Part shown: piece after piece, positions 52,322-61,076 of the stretch
How positions within the stretch are numbered: position 1 is the first letter of the stretch
How the letters are laid out: each line of letters begins with the position of its first letter
Assembly (NCBI GenBank): GCA_030345135.1
Contig: CP128386.1
Location: 5,172,109-5,236,108, forward strand
Direction: 5' to 3'
Length of the DNA: 64,000 bases
Source: Chitinophagaceae bacterium DXS
GTDB taxonomy: Bacteria > Bacteroidota > Bacteroidia > Chitinophagales > Chitinophagaceae
Notes under the pieces: generated by a model
What the model saw: only the letters and a program-made list of their open reading frames with translations
Databases searched by the model: none
What the model was told of the DNA's origin: nothing
Position numbers and translations under genes: made by a program

Positions 52322-54919
52322 TTATTTCAACAATCGAATCACATTAAATGAATACGGCGCTATCTCCATCTCCAACTCACTTTCAATCTTTATCTCTTTC
52401 GAAACCGGTGCAACATCTTTCTCCATGGGCCTTCCTGTTAACACAGTCTGGATTGCCTTACCGCCATTGAACCCAGCTTGCCTTACATTGGCTTTTGTAT
52501 GTACCGCCACAGGCAAAAGATTTATAATCTTCACAATCAGGTCGCCTGATTTTGTATCGCGGACAACAGAATAGCCGATCCGTTTTTTTACTGCGTCTTC
52601 TTTGTTGGAAACCGTTGACGCAGCTGTTATATATTCATTGCCTGAATTGTTACCATACAACTTTTGCACATAATAACCTATAGTTGGCCTTATGGTTAAA
52701 TTGTCAAAATAGATCAGGTCAGGATTCCATTGTGTGTGTCCCTTCCTTGCCAATAGTGGCGCATAGGAAGTCATTTTAACAACATCTCCGTTTCGCTCAA
52801 CGGCCGTAAGGTACAGGGCTTCAGCCAAAGCTGTTTCAAGATTACTGGTCGCTCCCGGTGCATGTGCGGCATATTCTCCAAGATATACTTTTGATGCAGA
52901 ACGATCGTATTTATCGTAAAAATCCTGGTTATAAATGAACCATCCCGGACTGCGGTAATAATGTTCATCAACCATAGGCACTTTCAGTTTATTCGCAAGC
53001 TTCCAGCCCTCAACATAATCTGCTCCTTCTGAGGATGGTCCCACAGTTCCGATTACAGTGATTTCCGGATGCTGCTTCTTCACGGCGTTATAAATCATCG
53101 TAAACCGCTCTTCAAAAACATCGGAAATAAGATCTTCGTTACCGATGCCGATGTATTTTAAATTAAAAGGTTTGGGATGCCCGGCTTCCGCCCTCAACCT
53201 GCCCCATTTGGAATTGGCATCTCCATTGGCCCATTCGATAAGATCAAGGATTTCCTGGATATATGCATCCATTTCATTTAAAGGAATGCCACCTTGCTGT
53301 CCTCCACCTGTTGGACTGCAAACAGAATTTTGACAAGGAACACCTGCTGCAACTACCGGTAACGGTTCTGCATTTATGTCCTCACAAAACCGGAAGTATT
53401 CAAAGTAGCCCAATCCTGCACTCTGGTGATAACCCCAGATATTGCGTTGCGGCTTGCGTGCTTCTAACGGACCGATGGAGTTCTTCCATCTGTATATATT
53501 GTTAAGGCCGTCACCGTGCGCCAGGCAACCACCGGGAAAACGAATAAAACGTGGATGTATGTCAGCTATCGTTTGCGCAAGATCTTCCCTCATGCCATTC
53601 TTCCTGTTTTTGAAAGTCTTTTCGGGAAATAATGAAACCATGTCAATTGCGATCCTGCCTGCAGAAAGCGGTTTTATTTCAAGGCGACCATTATTTACAT
53701 CAGCATTTGCTACCAGCGCAGCCGATTGTTGTTGCCAGTTTTTTGCGTCTATACTAAGTTGCGATGTGGCAAGCACACTACCCTTTTTGTCAACCAGCCT
53801 TGCTTCAATTTTGGATATCGAGCTGCCCAATTGTTTTGTGAATAAAGAAAGATTGTACTTCTCTCCTTTTTTAAATGAAATACTATCGTAGCCACTATTG
53901 GCTAATATAGCACCCGGTGCACTTGTTGTCAGGACTGCATAATGTGGATTGTTCTCATGTACCGGCGAAGCTGAATCTATTTCAAAGGTTGTTTCATTGC
54001 CCGCGATTGTCCATGAATGCTTACTGTTCCAGTTTTTATCCCTGTATTCCCTGTCACCCGGATCATACTCAAAATCGCGGTTCTGAATTAACTCACCATA
54101 TAACCCACCATCAGCTGCGTAATTGATATCTTCGAAAAAGATACCGATTAACAGATCGCTGATCTGCTTCGATTGTTTTGGATCGATACTAATATCCAGC
54201 TTAACAGGTTGAAGGTTGCTGAAACGAATGCTGTCAAGCGCTGTTGTTTCAGCATATAGCTTTTCCTTAGCCTTGTCATCCTCCACTTTTTTCAGAAGCT
54301 TTTCAACTACCGGCCAGTTTACCGTGTGTATTTGTCCGTTATACACAGCTCCATTTAATTGTACTGATCTATTTCGCGGCGGATATTGATTTGGGCTAAC
54401 GTTCTCTGCTTTGCTGAAGGAATGAAGATCATTGGTTGTTACGCGAAAATAAGCACCAGTGCTATCATGGTAAACCACATTGTATTGTTGGCTGCTGCCA
54501 TCCCGGAATAAAACCGGGTTCGTACAATTCTTTCCCCTGTTCACCAGTTCGTAATGCTGACTTCCCCAATTGATAAGATCATTTGTTGATGCGATTGCAA
54601 AGAGTTTTTCTCTTTCATTCAGCTGCCATACACAATGCCAGGCTCCGTTGGGTTCCATTACAAGGTAAGGACTGATCATTCTTTTTTCACTACCCCATCT
54701 TCCATAATCGCTTCTCAAAAAACTGTATTCATTGCCGATGGATATCCAATTTATGCTGTCGCTGCTCCAGGCAAAATGCAATCCCGAATGATTGTTGTCC
54801 TTATTTGTTGTGTAGGAAAACAGGTAAACATGGTCAGGCACAGCGTAAGCGGTCAGTGAAGACGCTGTTGAAAGCAGGAAGATACCGCATATAAAGCAAA
54901 TTAGAGAATGCTTAAGCAT
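52322..54919 (-). CDS. Secreted alpha-L-arabinofuranosidase (GH51) with N-terminal propeller-like domain
   Basis: Exported enzyme of 865 residues (signal LICFICGIFLLSTASSLTAYA) that releases arabinose from arabinan or arabinoxylan. Residues 30-220 resemble part of a GH43/GH32-type beta-propeller (LHFAWSSDSINWISIGNEYS, TSTNDLINW-like AIASTNDLINWGSQHYEL). A carbohydrate-binding-like module follows (NWNSKHSWTIAGNETTFEID). The GH51 catalytic domain has IHPRFIRFPGGCLAHGDGLN, the acid/base glutamate near 595 in YIGIGNEDLIS and the nucleophile near 682 in KVYLGEYAAHAPG. The C-terminal beta-sandwich ends LEMEIAPYSFNVIRLLK. The fused N-terminal propeller is unlikely to be catalytic, since only a few blades are visible. 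Confidence 0.92.
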   Translation of the reverse strand: MLKHSLICFICGIFLLSTASSLTAYAVPDHVYLFSYTTNKDNNHSGLHFAWSSDSINWISIGNEYSFLRSDYGRWGSEKRMISPYLVMEPNGAWHCVWQLNEREKLFAIASTNDLINWGSQHYELVNRGKNCTNPVLFRDGSSQQYNVVYHDSTGAYFRVTTNDLHSFSKAENVSPNQYPPRNRSVQLNGAVYNGQIHTVNWPVVEKLLKKVEDDKAKEKLYAETTALDSIRFSNLQPVKLDISIDPKQSKQISDLLIGIFFEDINYAADGGLYGELIQNRDFEYDPGDREYRDKNWNSKHSWTIAGNETTFEIDSASPVHENNPHYAVLTTSAPGAILANSGYDSISFKKGEKYNLSLFTKQLGSSISKIEARLVDKKGSVLATSQLSIDAKNWQQQSAALVANADVNNGRLEIKPLSAGRIAIDMVSLFPEKTFKNRKNGMREDLAQTIADIHPRFIRFPGGCLAHGDGLNNIYRWKNSIGPLEARKPQRNIWGYHQSAGLGYFEYFRFCEDINAEPLPVVAAGVPCQNSVCSPTGGGQQGGIPLNEMDAYIQEILDLIEWANGDANSKWGRLRAEAGHPKPFNLKYIGIGNEDLISDVFEERFTMIYNAVKKQHPEITVIGTVGPSSEGADYVEGWKLANKLKVPMVDEHYYRSPGWFIYNQDFYDKYDRSASKVYLGEYAAHAPGATSNLETALAEALYLTAVERNGDVVKMTSYAPLLARKGHTQWNPDLIYFDNLTIRPTIGYYVQKLYGNNSGNEYITAASTVSNKEDAVKKRIGYSVVRDTKSGDLIVKIINLLPVAVHTKANVRQAGFNGGKAIQTVLTGRPMEKDVAPVSKEIKIESELEMEIAPYSFNVIRLLK

Positions 54920-55471
54920 ACAATACTTTTTTGTAACGTGGCTATTCGCAGTTTAGTTGATTCAATCATTGTTTGTAATACACAAACAAGCGCATGGTAC
55001 TGACTGGAAACATCTCAAGCAATGAGATCAATACGGCAAACGATCGTAGTGAATTATCAAACTGTTTTATATTACAGATCAAGCAAGCATTTTTTTAATT
55101 GTAAATTTGACAATTTTTTATGGGTTCTGCAAATTTTTTTTGAGAAAAAGAATTTCCTTCAAATCAGATGTATCCGTGGCCTTTATTCTCTAACCTGTAG
55201 CAGCAACAGGCAGAGTAACAGCGATGTATCTGGCATTAATTTGGTAGATTTCTAAATATGCGTTTATAATGAAGCCCGGATAATAACGATAGAACATAAA
55301 TCCACAAATCGGAAAGCATAAAAATAGCAGACAAAATAGAATAAACGCCGGGGTATTCAGCTAAGAAAAATCTACAATGCATCTCAACATGTTAATAAAT
55401 ACTGTCTAGAGGAGCGAAGGAATGAAAAGCGCTGTGTTTAGTTTTAATATTACTGTAAATTCGTCGGAAGG
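54920..55471. other. Intergenic region with a possible leader peptide
   Basis: AT-rich. TTGTTTGT/ACAAACAA (8-base arms) near 54968-54990 is a small hairpin. At 55408-55421 AGAGGAGCGAAGGA precedes an ATG at 55422 encoding 17 residues (MKSAVFSFNITVNSSEG) whose TGA overlaps the ATG of the receiver gene. No larger gene is credible. Confidence 0.45.
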
Positions 55472-55825
55472 ATGAAAAAGATCATAATTATTGAGGATGA
55501 TCCTGCAATACAAGATGCAGCAAGTCTGATATTTAAAAAGACCGACTACGATGTCACTATTTACCGGGACGGAAATGATATACTTTCCGGTTTGTTTGAT
55601 GTACCGGATATTTTTATCATTGACAAACAACTGCCAGGGGTTGATGGCCTGGAAATATGTAAGTACTTAAAGCGACATGAACCCACGAAAAACATTCCGG
55701 TGATCATAATGTCTGCAAGCCCTTCAATTGACAAAACTTCACGATCTGCAGGCGCAGACGATTTTATGGAAAAACCCTATTCTATAAAACATTTGCGTGG
55801 GCTGGTTGAAAAATATACATTATAG
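55472..55825 (+). CDS. Single-domain response regulator receiver
   Basis: A 117-residue CheY-like receiver. The acidic pair is E8-D9-D10 (IIIIEDDPAIQDA), the phospho-acceptor is aspartate 51 in DIFIIDKQLPGVDG, the switch residue is serine in VIIMSASPS and the lysine is about 101 in DDFMEKPYS. No output domain follows, so it probably relays phosphate to another protein. Its start overlaps a 17-codon leader frame by ATGA. The nearest regulatory gene is the sigma-54 activator 1.3 kb downstream, across the repeat block; no kinase lies near. Confidence 0.92.
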   Translation: MKKIIIIEDDPAIQDAASLIFKKTDYDVTIYRDGNDILSGLFDVPDIFIIDKQLPGVDGLEICKYLKRHEPTKNIPVIIMSASPSIDKTSRSAGADDFMEKPYSIKHLRGLVEKYTL

Positions 55826-55849
55826 CATCATTTCAAGTTTGGGCGATAA

Positions 55850-56830
55850 TAAAGCCCAGAGCCCAAAGCTTAAAGCCCAAGCTGACCGATGCGAAGTTTT
55901 TTAAACCATATAAGTAAGGTGTCGGGCGCCAACGTTTCTTTGTAAACAACTGATAAAGCTTAAAGCCCAAAGCCTAAAGCCTAAAGCTGACCGAAGCGAA
56001 GTTTTTTAAACCATATAAGGCATATAAGAGCAAATAAGAGCTTTTACTCAAGATAATAATAACACTTAAACGACAATATATTTACTTAACCAGCTCGGAC
56101 CTTCACTATTGACCATTCACTATTCACTAGTTGTATAGAAGAAATATAAGAGCAAATAAGAGCTTTTACCCAGGATAATAGTAACACTTAAACGACAATG
56201 TATTTACTTAACCAGCTCGAATCTTCACCATTGACCATTCACTATTCACTCGTTGTATAGAAGTAAAGTGTCGGCCGCGCCAACGTTTCCTGGCAAACAA
56301 CTGATAAAGCTTAAAGCCCAAAGCCCAAAGCTTTATGTCATTTAGTTAAGGAAGCATTGGAGGTATTGCTCCGTAGGACCATCCTGTTTGTAGAAAGAAA
56401 AAAATGGATTGATTAAGCTCCGTTAGAAGCTACCGGCAAGGCATTACAGGAGACTCCGCTGGAGTCCGATGACATTTAAAATCCTGATTTTCTACAAACA
56501 GGAAGCTCCGCTGGAGCTATAGGTATTCTTAACTAAATGACATTAGCCTAAAGCCGACCGAAGCGACGTTTTTTGAACCGTATAAGGTATATAAGGGCGT
56601 ACAAGAAGTTACACCGGAGGCCCATCATGGCTAGAGCTGCATACATTTACTCAGCCAGTTTGTATCCTTCACCATTGACCATTCACTATTCACTAGTTGT
56701 ATTGAAAGCATATAAGAGCAAATAAGAGCTTTTATCCATAATAATAATAGCACTTAAACGACAATACATTTACTTAGCCTGCCCGCACCTTCACCATTGA
56801 CCATTCACTATTCACTACCCAGTTATACCA
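55850..56830. repeat. Mosaic of nested intergenic repeats
   Basis: A 1-kb block without genes. A 113-base unit (ATAAGAGCAAATAAGAGC ... TTCACTATTCAC) occurs at 56023-56135, 56145-56257 and 56709-56820, with a partial copy at 56637-56702. A second unit (GTGTCGGGCGCCAACG ... AACAACTGATAAAGC) occurs at 55918-55983 and 56267-56332. Between and after them are AAAGCCCAAAGC and CCGAAGCGAAGTTTTTT words. A MITE-like insertion sits inside at 56336-56542. The last 300 bases up to 57131 are AT-rich and precede the sigma-54 activator. Confidence 0.85.
56336..56542. mobile_element. 207-bp MITE-like element with 15-bp terminal inverted repeats
   Basis: TGTCATTTAGTTAAG (56336-56350) and CTTAACTAAATGACA (56528-56542) are perfect inverted ends. 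TTA at 56333-56335 and at 56543-56545 is a probable 3-base target duplication. Inside, the left part (CTCCGTAGGACCATCC ... GTTTGTAGAAA) is imperfectly mirrored on the right (TACAAACAGGAAGCTCCG), so the element can fold. It has no gene and interrupts an AAAGCCCAAAGC word. Confidence 0.8.
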
Positions 56831-57131
56831 AATATTGCAACAAAACAGCAACAAAATCCACACTCTTCATCACCCTTCCTTTCACATGAAAAAGAGCTAC
56901 AGCTACCGTAATACAAACAATATTTTTCTAACGTGTTTTTATTTTTATATCAATAGGTTGTAATACGCTAAAAATGAAGTATTGAAGTGATTATTTTTTA
57001 TAATAAATGAAATCCGTACAAGGATCTCCTATCCGGATTTGAGACTACTGGCACAGTTTTGAAGGAATAAAGGTGCCTTTACTATTCTGCAAGCCGGGGC
57101 GCTTGTTGTTGGCTCTTTTAAACAAAACGAT

Positions 57132-58574
57132 ATGGCTGAAAATCAAACGAAAAAGATACTGGTCATAGACGATGATGTAAACGTAGGAAATATACTGAAC
57201 GCTTTTCTTTCTCAGCATAATTACGAAGTGTCTGTTGTCTATTCCGCGAAAGCCGGAATTGAACAATGTAAGAGAGAGCAGTTTGATTACATTTTCTGTG
57301 ACTATCGCCTGGGCGGAAAATCGGGCCTTGATGTAATGGAGATGTTAAGACCCTTACAGACGGCTTCGAAAATTATCATTATCACAGCTTATGCCCAGGT
57401 AAATGTGGCTGTAACTGCCATTAAAAAAGGTGCCTATGATTTCATTCTGAAGCCTTTCCAATTTGATGAGATCCTTAAAGTTTTAAGAGAGCCTCAAAGG
57501 AATGCTGAAGGTTTCACTTATGATATACTAAGCGACGAAAGACCTCTCAGTACAGACCGCACGGGTTTTTGGGCCTGCAGCTCGCAGGTAATGAAAGATA
57601 TCTATGATGAAATAGCACTAATAGCTCCAACTGATTATACAGTGATTATCTACGGCGAAAGCGGCACCGGTAAAGAAATGGTTGCGCGCGAGATCCATAG
57701 AAAAAGCACCAGGAAAGATCATCCCTTTATCCCGTTGGACTGTGGCACACTATCCGGAGAACTGGCGGGGAGTGAATTATTTGGTCACATCAAAGGTTCT
57801 TTTACCGGCGCAGTAAACGATAAAGAAGGACATTTTGAAATGGCTAACAAGGGTACATTATTCCTGGATGAGATCGGCAACCTGCCACCGGATGTTCAGG
57901 CTTCTTTGCTAAGAGTTATACAAGAAAGAAAATGCCGCAGAATAGGTTCGGGGGTGCAGTTGGATGTTGATGTACGCATTATTGTTGCATCTAATGAAAA
58001 CCTGCAGTCTGCTTATCAAACGGGAAAATTCAGGGAAGATCTTTATCACCGGTTGAATGAATTTAAAATAAACCTTCCTCCTTTAAGAGAAAGAAAAGAA
58101 GACATTTTATCATTGGCTGACTACTTCCTGGCAGAGGTTAACCAGGAACTGAATAAAAACATCCAGGGGTTTGATGAAGAAGTAAAAAGAATATTCATCT
58201 CTTATCCATGGCCCGGTAATTTAAGAGAGCTTAAGAATGTGATAAGAAGAAGCGGATTGCTATCCAATGACATGCATGTGCATAAAGAGCTGCTTCCTTT
58301 TGAATTAACAACATTTGCGACAGCAGCAATTGCGCCTGAAGCAGAAGTTATTAAACTTGTACCGCAGAAAAACGCGGCCAGCTCTGATAATTCCGGACGT
58401 GATCTGAAAAGTTTTGTTGCAAAAACTCAAAAAGATATCATACTTGAAACACTCGGCTTTGTAAACTATAACAAATCTAAAGCTGCATTACTCCTGAACA
58501 TTGACAGAAAAACACTCTATAATAAGCTGCGGGAATATGGGCTTTATAGTAAAGCAAAAAAAGACGAGAACTAA
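57132..58574 (+). CDS. Sigma-54-dependent response regulator (NtrC family)
   Basis: Transcriptional activator of 480 residues. The receiver has the acidic DDD at 13-15, phospho-acceptor aspartate 57 in YIFCDYRLGGKSG and the lysine in FILKPFQ. The AAA+ domain has Walker A GESGTGKEM near 175, the sigma-54 contact loop GSFTGA near 222 (GAFTGA with one change), Walker B GTLFLDEIGNLP, and the arginine-finger region YPWPGNLRELKNVI. The C-terminal Fis-type HTH is AALLLNIDRKTLYNKLREYG. It therefore activates promoters used by RpoN. No cognate kinase is near. Confidence 0.95.
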   Translation: MAENQTKKILVIDDDVNVGNILNAFLSQHNYEVSVVYSAKAGIEQCKREQFDYIFCDYRLGGKSGLDVMEMLRPLQTASKIIIITAYAQVNVAVTAIKKGAYDFILKPFQFDEILKVLREPQRNAEGFTYDILSDERPLSTDRTGFWACSSQVMKDIYDEIALIAPTDYTVIIYGESGTGKEMVAREIHRKSTRKDHPFIPLDCGTLSGELAGSELFGHIKGSFTGAVNDKEGHFEMANKGTLFLDEIGNLPPDVQASLLRVIQERKCRRIGSGVQLDVDVRIIVASNENLQSAYQTGKFREDLYHRLNEFKINLPPLRERKEDILSLADYFLAEVNQELNKNIQGFDEEVKRIFISYPWPGNLRELKNVIRRSGLLSNDMHVHKELLPFELTTFATAAIAPEAEVIKLVPQKNAASSDNSGRDLKSFVAKTQKDIILETLGFVNYNKSKAALLLNIDRKTLYNKLREYGLYSKAKKDEN

Positions 58575-58577
58575 TAT

Positions 58578-58853
58578 AGACAGTAAGACAGTAAGACAGT
58601 AAGACCGTAAGACCGTAAGACCGTAAGATAGTAAGATAGTAAGATAGTAAGAAGGTTAGATTGTTTGCTCCGGGTGCCTCCGCCTTACACTTTATGCCTC
58701 ACACCTTTTACCTAAGACAGTAAGATAGTAAGATACCAAGAAGGTTAGGTTGTTTGCTTCAGGAGCCTCCGCCTTACGCCTTATGCCTCACACCTTCAAA
58801 CCTGATACCTCACACCTCAAACCTGAAACCTGATACCTGATACCTGATACCTG
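58578..58853. repeat. TAAGACAG/TAAGATAG octamer arrays and ACCTGATACCTG words
   Basis: 58578-58652 is a run of about nine 8-base units (TAAGACAG, TAAGACCG, TAAGATAG). A second short run lies at 58714-58735. 58768-58853 contains ACACCT(TCA) and TGATACC/TGAAACC 9-base units (ACCTGATACCTGATACCTG). All fall between the sigma-54 activator and the DUF892 gene. Confidence 0.8.
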
Positions 58854-58865
58854 CATTGCATATAT

Positions 58866-58907
58866 AAAAAGGAACGCTGATACTCCTGCAAGGTACTGCG
58901 CTCCTTT
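58866..58907 (-). terminator. Terminator of the DUF892 gene
   Basis: AAAGGAACGC pairs with GCGCTCCTTT (one mismatch); the minus strand continues with TTTTTATATA. It is about 35 bases past the DUF892 stop. Confidence 0.75.
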
Positions 58908-58942
58908 GGTGATATGCTGGTATGTAACCATTTATCAGGTTT

Positions 58943-59656
58943 TTACATAGAGTTTTCTTTTTCTTTTTCCCAGGAAAAATCCTCACGCTCTGCTTCCAGG
59001 TTAATATAACTCTCCGCTATCTCTGTTAAAAGCTGATCTGTGTCTTCTTCTTCTAAAAGTGTTTTATCTAAGAGATCCGCAGCCTCATCCATTCCGGCTG
59101 TGAGCGCCAGTTGAACCAGTCCGCCATAGGTAGCAATCTCATAGTGTTCTACTTTTTGCGCGGCAATAATCAGCGCCGCATCTCTTGTCATGCTGCCTTC
59201 TTCGGTTTCATCAATAATAACTTGTGCTTCTTTGACCAGCCCTGCCATAGCTTCACACTTCTTACCCTTTGGTTCCATGCCTATAAAGCCAAAAACCTTC
59301 TGAAGTCTTCTTACATGCCTTTTGGTTTGTTGCACATGATCATCAAACGCATCTTTTAACTCTTCTGTAGTCGCCGCTTCCTGCAGCTTCGGTAAGTTTT
59401 CTACAAGATGTTGCTCCGCCCAGTATATATCCTGAAGCATGTCCACAATCATTTTTTCAAAATGTGATTTTTCCTGTATTCCTGCTTTTTGTTTGCCATT
59501 TTGCTGCATATCTGCAGCCGTTCCTCCAGATTCATTAGAAGCGTCATCAATACGGCCTGTGCCATTTGGTTTTCTTTCGTTGTTTGAGGATTGTTCTTTA
59601 ACAGACGAGGCCGCAGACTGTGGTTGTTGTTTAGTTCCTGAAGATACCTGTTTCAT
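58943..59656 (-). CDS. DUF892 ferritin-like protein (YciE/YciF family)
   Basis: A 237-residue protein. The first 65 residues are low-complexity Ser/Gln/Asn/Lys-rich (KQQPQSAASSVKEQSSNNER). From about residue 66 the helical DUF892 domain is clear: FEKMIVDMLQDIYWAEQHLV, NLPKLQEAATTEELKDAFDD, QTKRHVRRLQKVFGFIGMEP and KVEHYEIATYGGLVQLALTA with LLDKTLLEEEDTDQLLTEIA. Metal-ligand Glu and His residues of the four-helix bundle are present. Related proteins are stress-induced. The gene precedes the KGG-type gene in the same orientation. Confidence 0.9.
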   Translation of the reverse strand: MKQVSSGTKQQPQSAASSVKEQSSNNERKPNGTGRIDDASNESGGTAADMQQNGKQKAGIQEKSHFEKMIVDMLQDIYWAEQHLVENLPKLQEAATTEELKDAFDDHVQQTKRHVRRLQKVFGFIGMEPKGKKCEAMAGLVKEAQVIIDETEEGSMTRDAALIIAAQKVEHYEIATYGGLVQLALTAGMDEAADLLDKTLLEEEDTDQLLTEIAESYINLEAEREDFSWEKEKENSM

Positions 59657-59690
59657 ATAGAAAGCTTTATCGGTTTGATTAAATAGTCAA

Positions 59691-59728
59691 CAACATAAGA
59701 AAACAAGCCTTGCTGTTTTCTTATGTTG
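59691..59728. other. 15-bp-armed hairpin between KGG and DUF892 genes
   Basis: CAACATAAGAAAACA and TGTTTTCTTATGTTG are exact complements around an 8-base loop. It is probably the end of the KGG transcript, although no long T run follows on the minus strand. Confidence 0.6.
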
Positions 59729-59741
59729 CCGTGTTTGATTG

Positions 59742-60632
59742 TTAGCGGGAAGCACGTCGTCCTCCGTAACCGGATCTTCCTGAGCGTGTTTGCTTTTGAT
59801 TCGAGTTGTTTTGATTTTCTCCTCTCCGTTGCATACCAGACCCACGGCCTCTATCGGACTGGGATTCGCGATGTGAACGGTTATCATAACCCTGGTTTTC
59901 ATCAGAGCCCATGCGTCCACGTTTGCTGTGGTAAGCTGAGCCTCCTTTTGAAGCAATGCGTCTCACCTCATCCCTATCCATAGAGGCAAATCCCTGCCGG
60001 CCGGATCGACCTCTTTCGGAACCACGGTCTTCATTAGAACGATTATAACCGCCGCGATCGCGATAGTTGTCTCTTTCTCCGTAGTCACCGCGATATCCTG
60101 ATCTTTCGTTGTAAGCCTCCCTGTTGCCCCATCCTTCACCCGATCCATATCTTCCCGAATTTCCCGAACTATAACCACCTCTGTCGTAAGAACGGTTATA
60201 GCCCCGCCCGGTCTCGCGGTCCGTATTTAATCCATAAGACCTTTCTGCAGCCCTGCCCCTGTTGCGGCTTGAATCCATGCCAGAGCCGCCATACATTCTT
60301 TCATCCCTGTACGCACCACCCCGGCGCTGATCACCGTAATTGCCTTCGTTATCATCCTCATCAAAATCTTCATCATAATCATCTTCCTCTGCATCATATT
60401 CATCTTCGCGGAAATTACCCATCTGCCTTCTGTCATTATAATCATCATCAAAGTCGTCGAAGTCCTCATCAGCATAACCTCTGTTTCTTTGTCTGCCATA
60501 ATCTTCGTCAAAATCTTCTTCATCCTCATAACGACCGGAATTCCGGCGGCCGCTGTAAGAGCTGTTTTCATTATACTGCTCTCTTGTATCGCGTCCATTT
60601 CCATAGCCACGACCAGAATAATTTCTTGCCAT
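59742..60632 (-). CDS. KGG-motif, Arg/Gly/Asp/Tyr-rich stress-type protein
   Basis: A 296-residue low-complexity protein. The first half is Arg/Gly/Asn/Tyr-rich with acidic islands (DDFDDDYNDRRQMGNFREDE and EDDYDEDFDEDDNEGNYGDQ). A folded-looking island FASMDRDEVRRIASKGGSAY followed by HSKRG is the KGG repeat of the general stress proteins GsiB/ConE type. The C-terminus is Arg/Gln/Ser/Gly-rich. The composition suggests an intrinsically disordered protein, possibly RNA- or membrane-associated. The antisense frame at 60227-60658 is also open but lacks this pattern and is not a gene. Confidence 0.8.
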   Translation of the reverse strand: MARNYSGRGYGNGRDTREQYNENSSYSGRRNSGRYEDEEDFDEDYGRQRNRGYADEDFDDFDDDYNDRRQMGNFREDEYDAEEDDYDEDFDEDDNEGNYGDQRRGGAYRDERMYGGSGMDSSRNRGRAAERSYGLNTDRETGRGYNRSYDRGGYSSGNSGRYGSGEGWGNREAYNERSGYRGDYGERDNYRDRGGYNRSNEDRGSERGRSGRQGFASMDRDEVRRIASKGGSAYHSKRGRMGSDENQGYDNRSHRESQSDRGRGSGMQRRGENQNNSNQKQTRSGRSGYGGRRASR

Positions 60633-61076
60633 AAATAATAAGGTTTAATTGTTAGCAATCGAGTTTAAAGAGCCCGTCAATCAGTGTCCAAAAAAGAATG
60701 CCAGTAAATATGGCCCGAACAGTTAGTTAAAACAGGTTAAAAGTTGTTGAGAGCCATCCACACGAGGGTTCAGTGTCACCGACTTTTGAGGTTAAGTGTA
60801 CCTATCTCAAAAAGCCTGCCAGCGCAACGTTTTGATGCGGCTGCTGGCGCTTCTCCGAAGCAATAGTAATAATGGCCACAGCGGTTAAAATATAAGCCGG
60901 CCAAGACTCTTAAACATAGAAGTTTGACTTTTAAAGAGATGTGCATTTTCCTGTTTAGGCTTTTTTATGCGACAGCGAAAACGCGGCAATGCCAACCTCC
61001 GTAAAAAAATTTCTGTGGGCTCTTCAGCCAGAAGAAGCATACAGTTTGTTGTTATAAATCAAATAGGCGGTTATTC
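60633..61076. other. Divergent intergenic region KGG / DUF2071
   Basis: GCCAGC/GCTGGC with inner GCA/TGC (60818-60848) forms a GC-rich hairpin. No gene or array is visible. Confidence 0.4.

Noticed and set aside
55022..55255. 77-codon plus-strand frame
   Set aside because: AT-rich, no recognisable features, and no start context; probably chance.
57049..57065. Sigma-54 promoter (TGGCAC near 57049) before the NtrC-type gene
   Set aside because: The -24-like TGGCAC is present, but the -12 position reads TTGAA with wrong spacing and no GC, so the match is incomplete.
60227..60658. 143-codon frame in the other register of the KGG gene
   Set aside because: It is a low-complexity Met/Ile-rich translation; the 296-residue frame alone contains the recognisable KGG motif.
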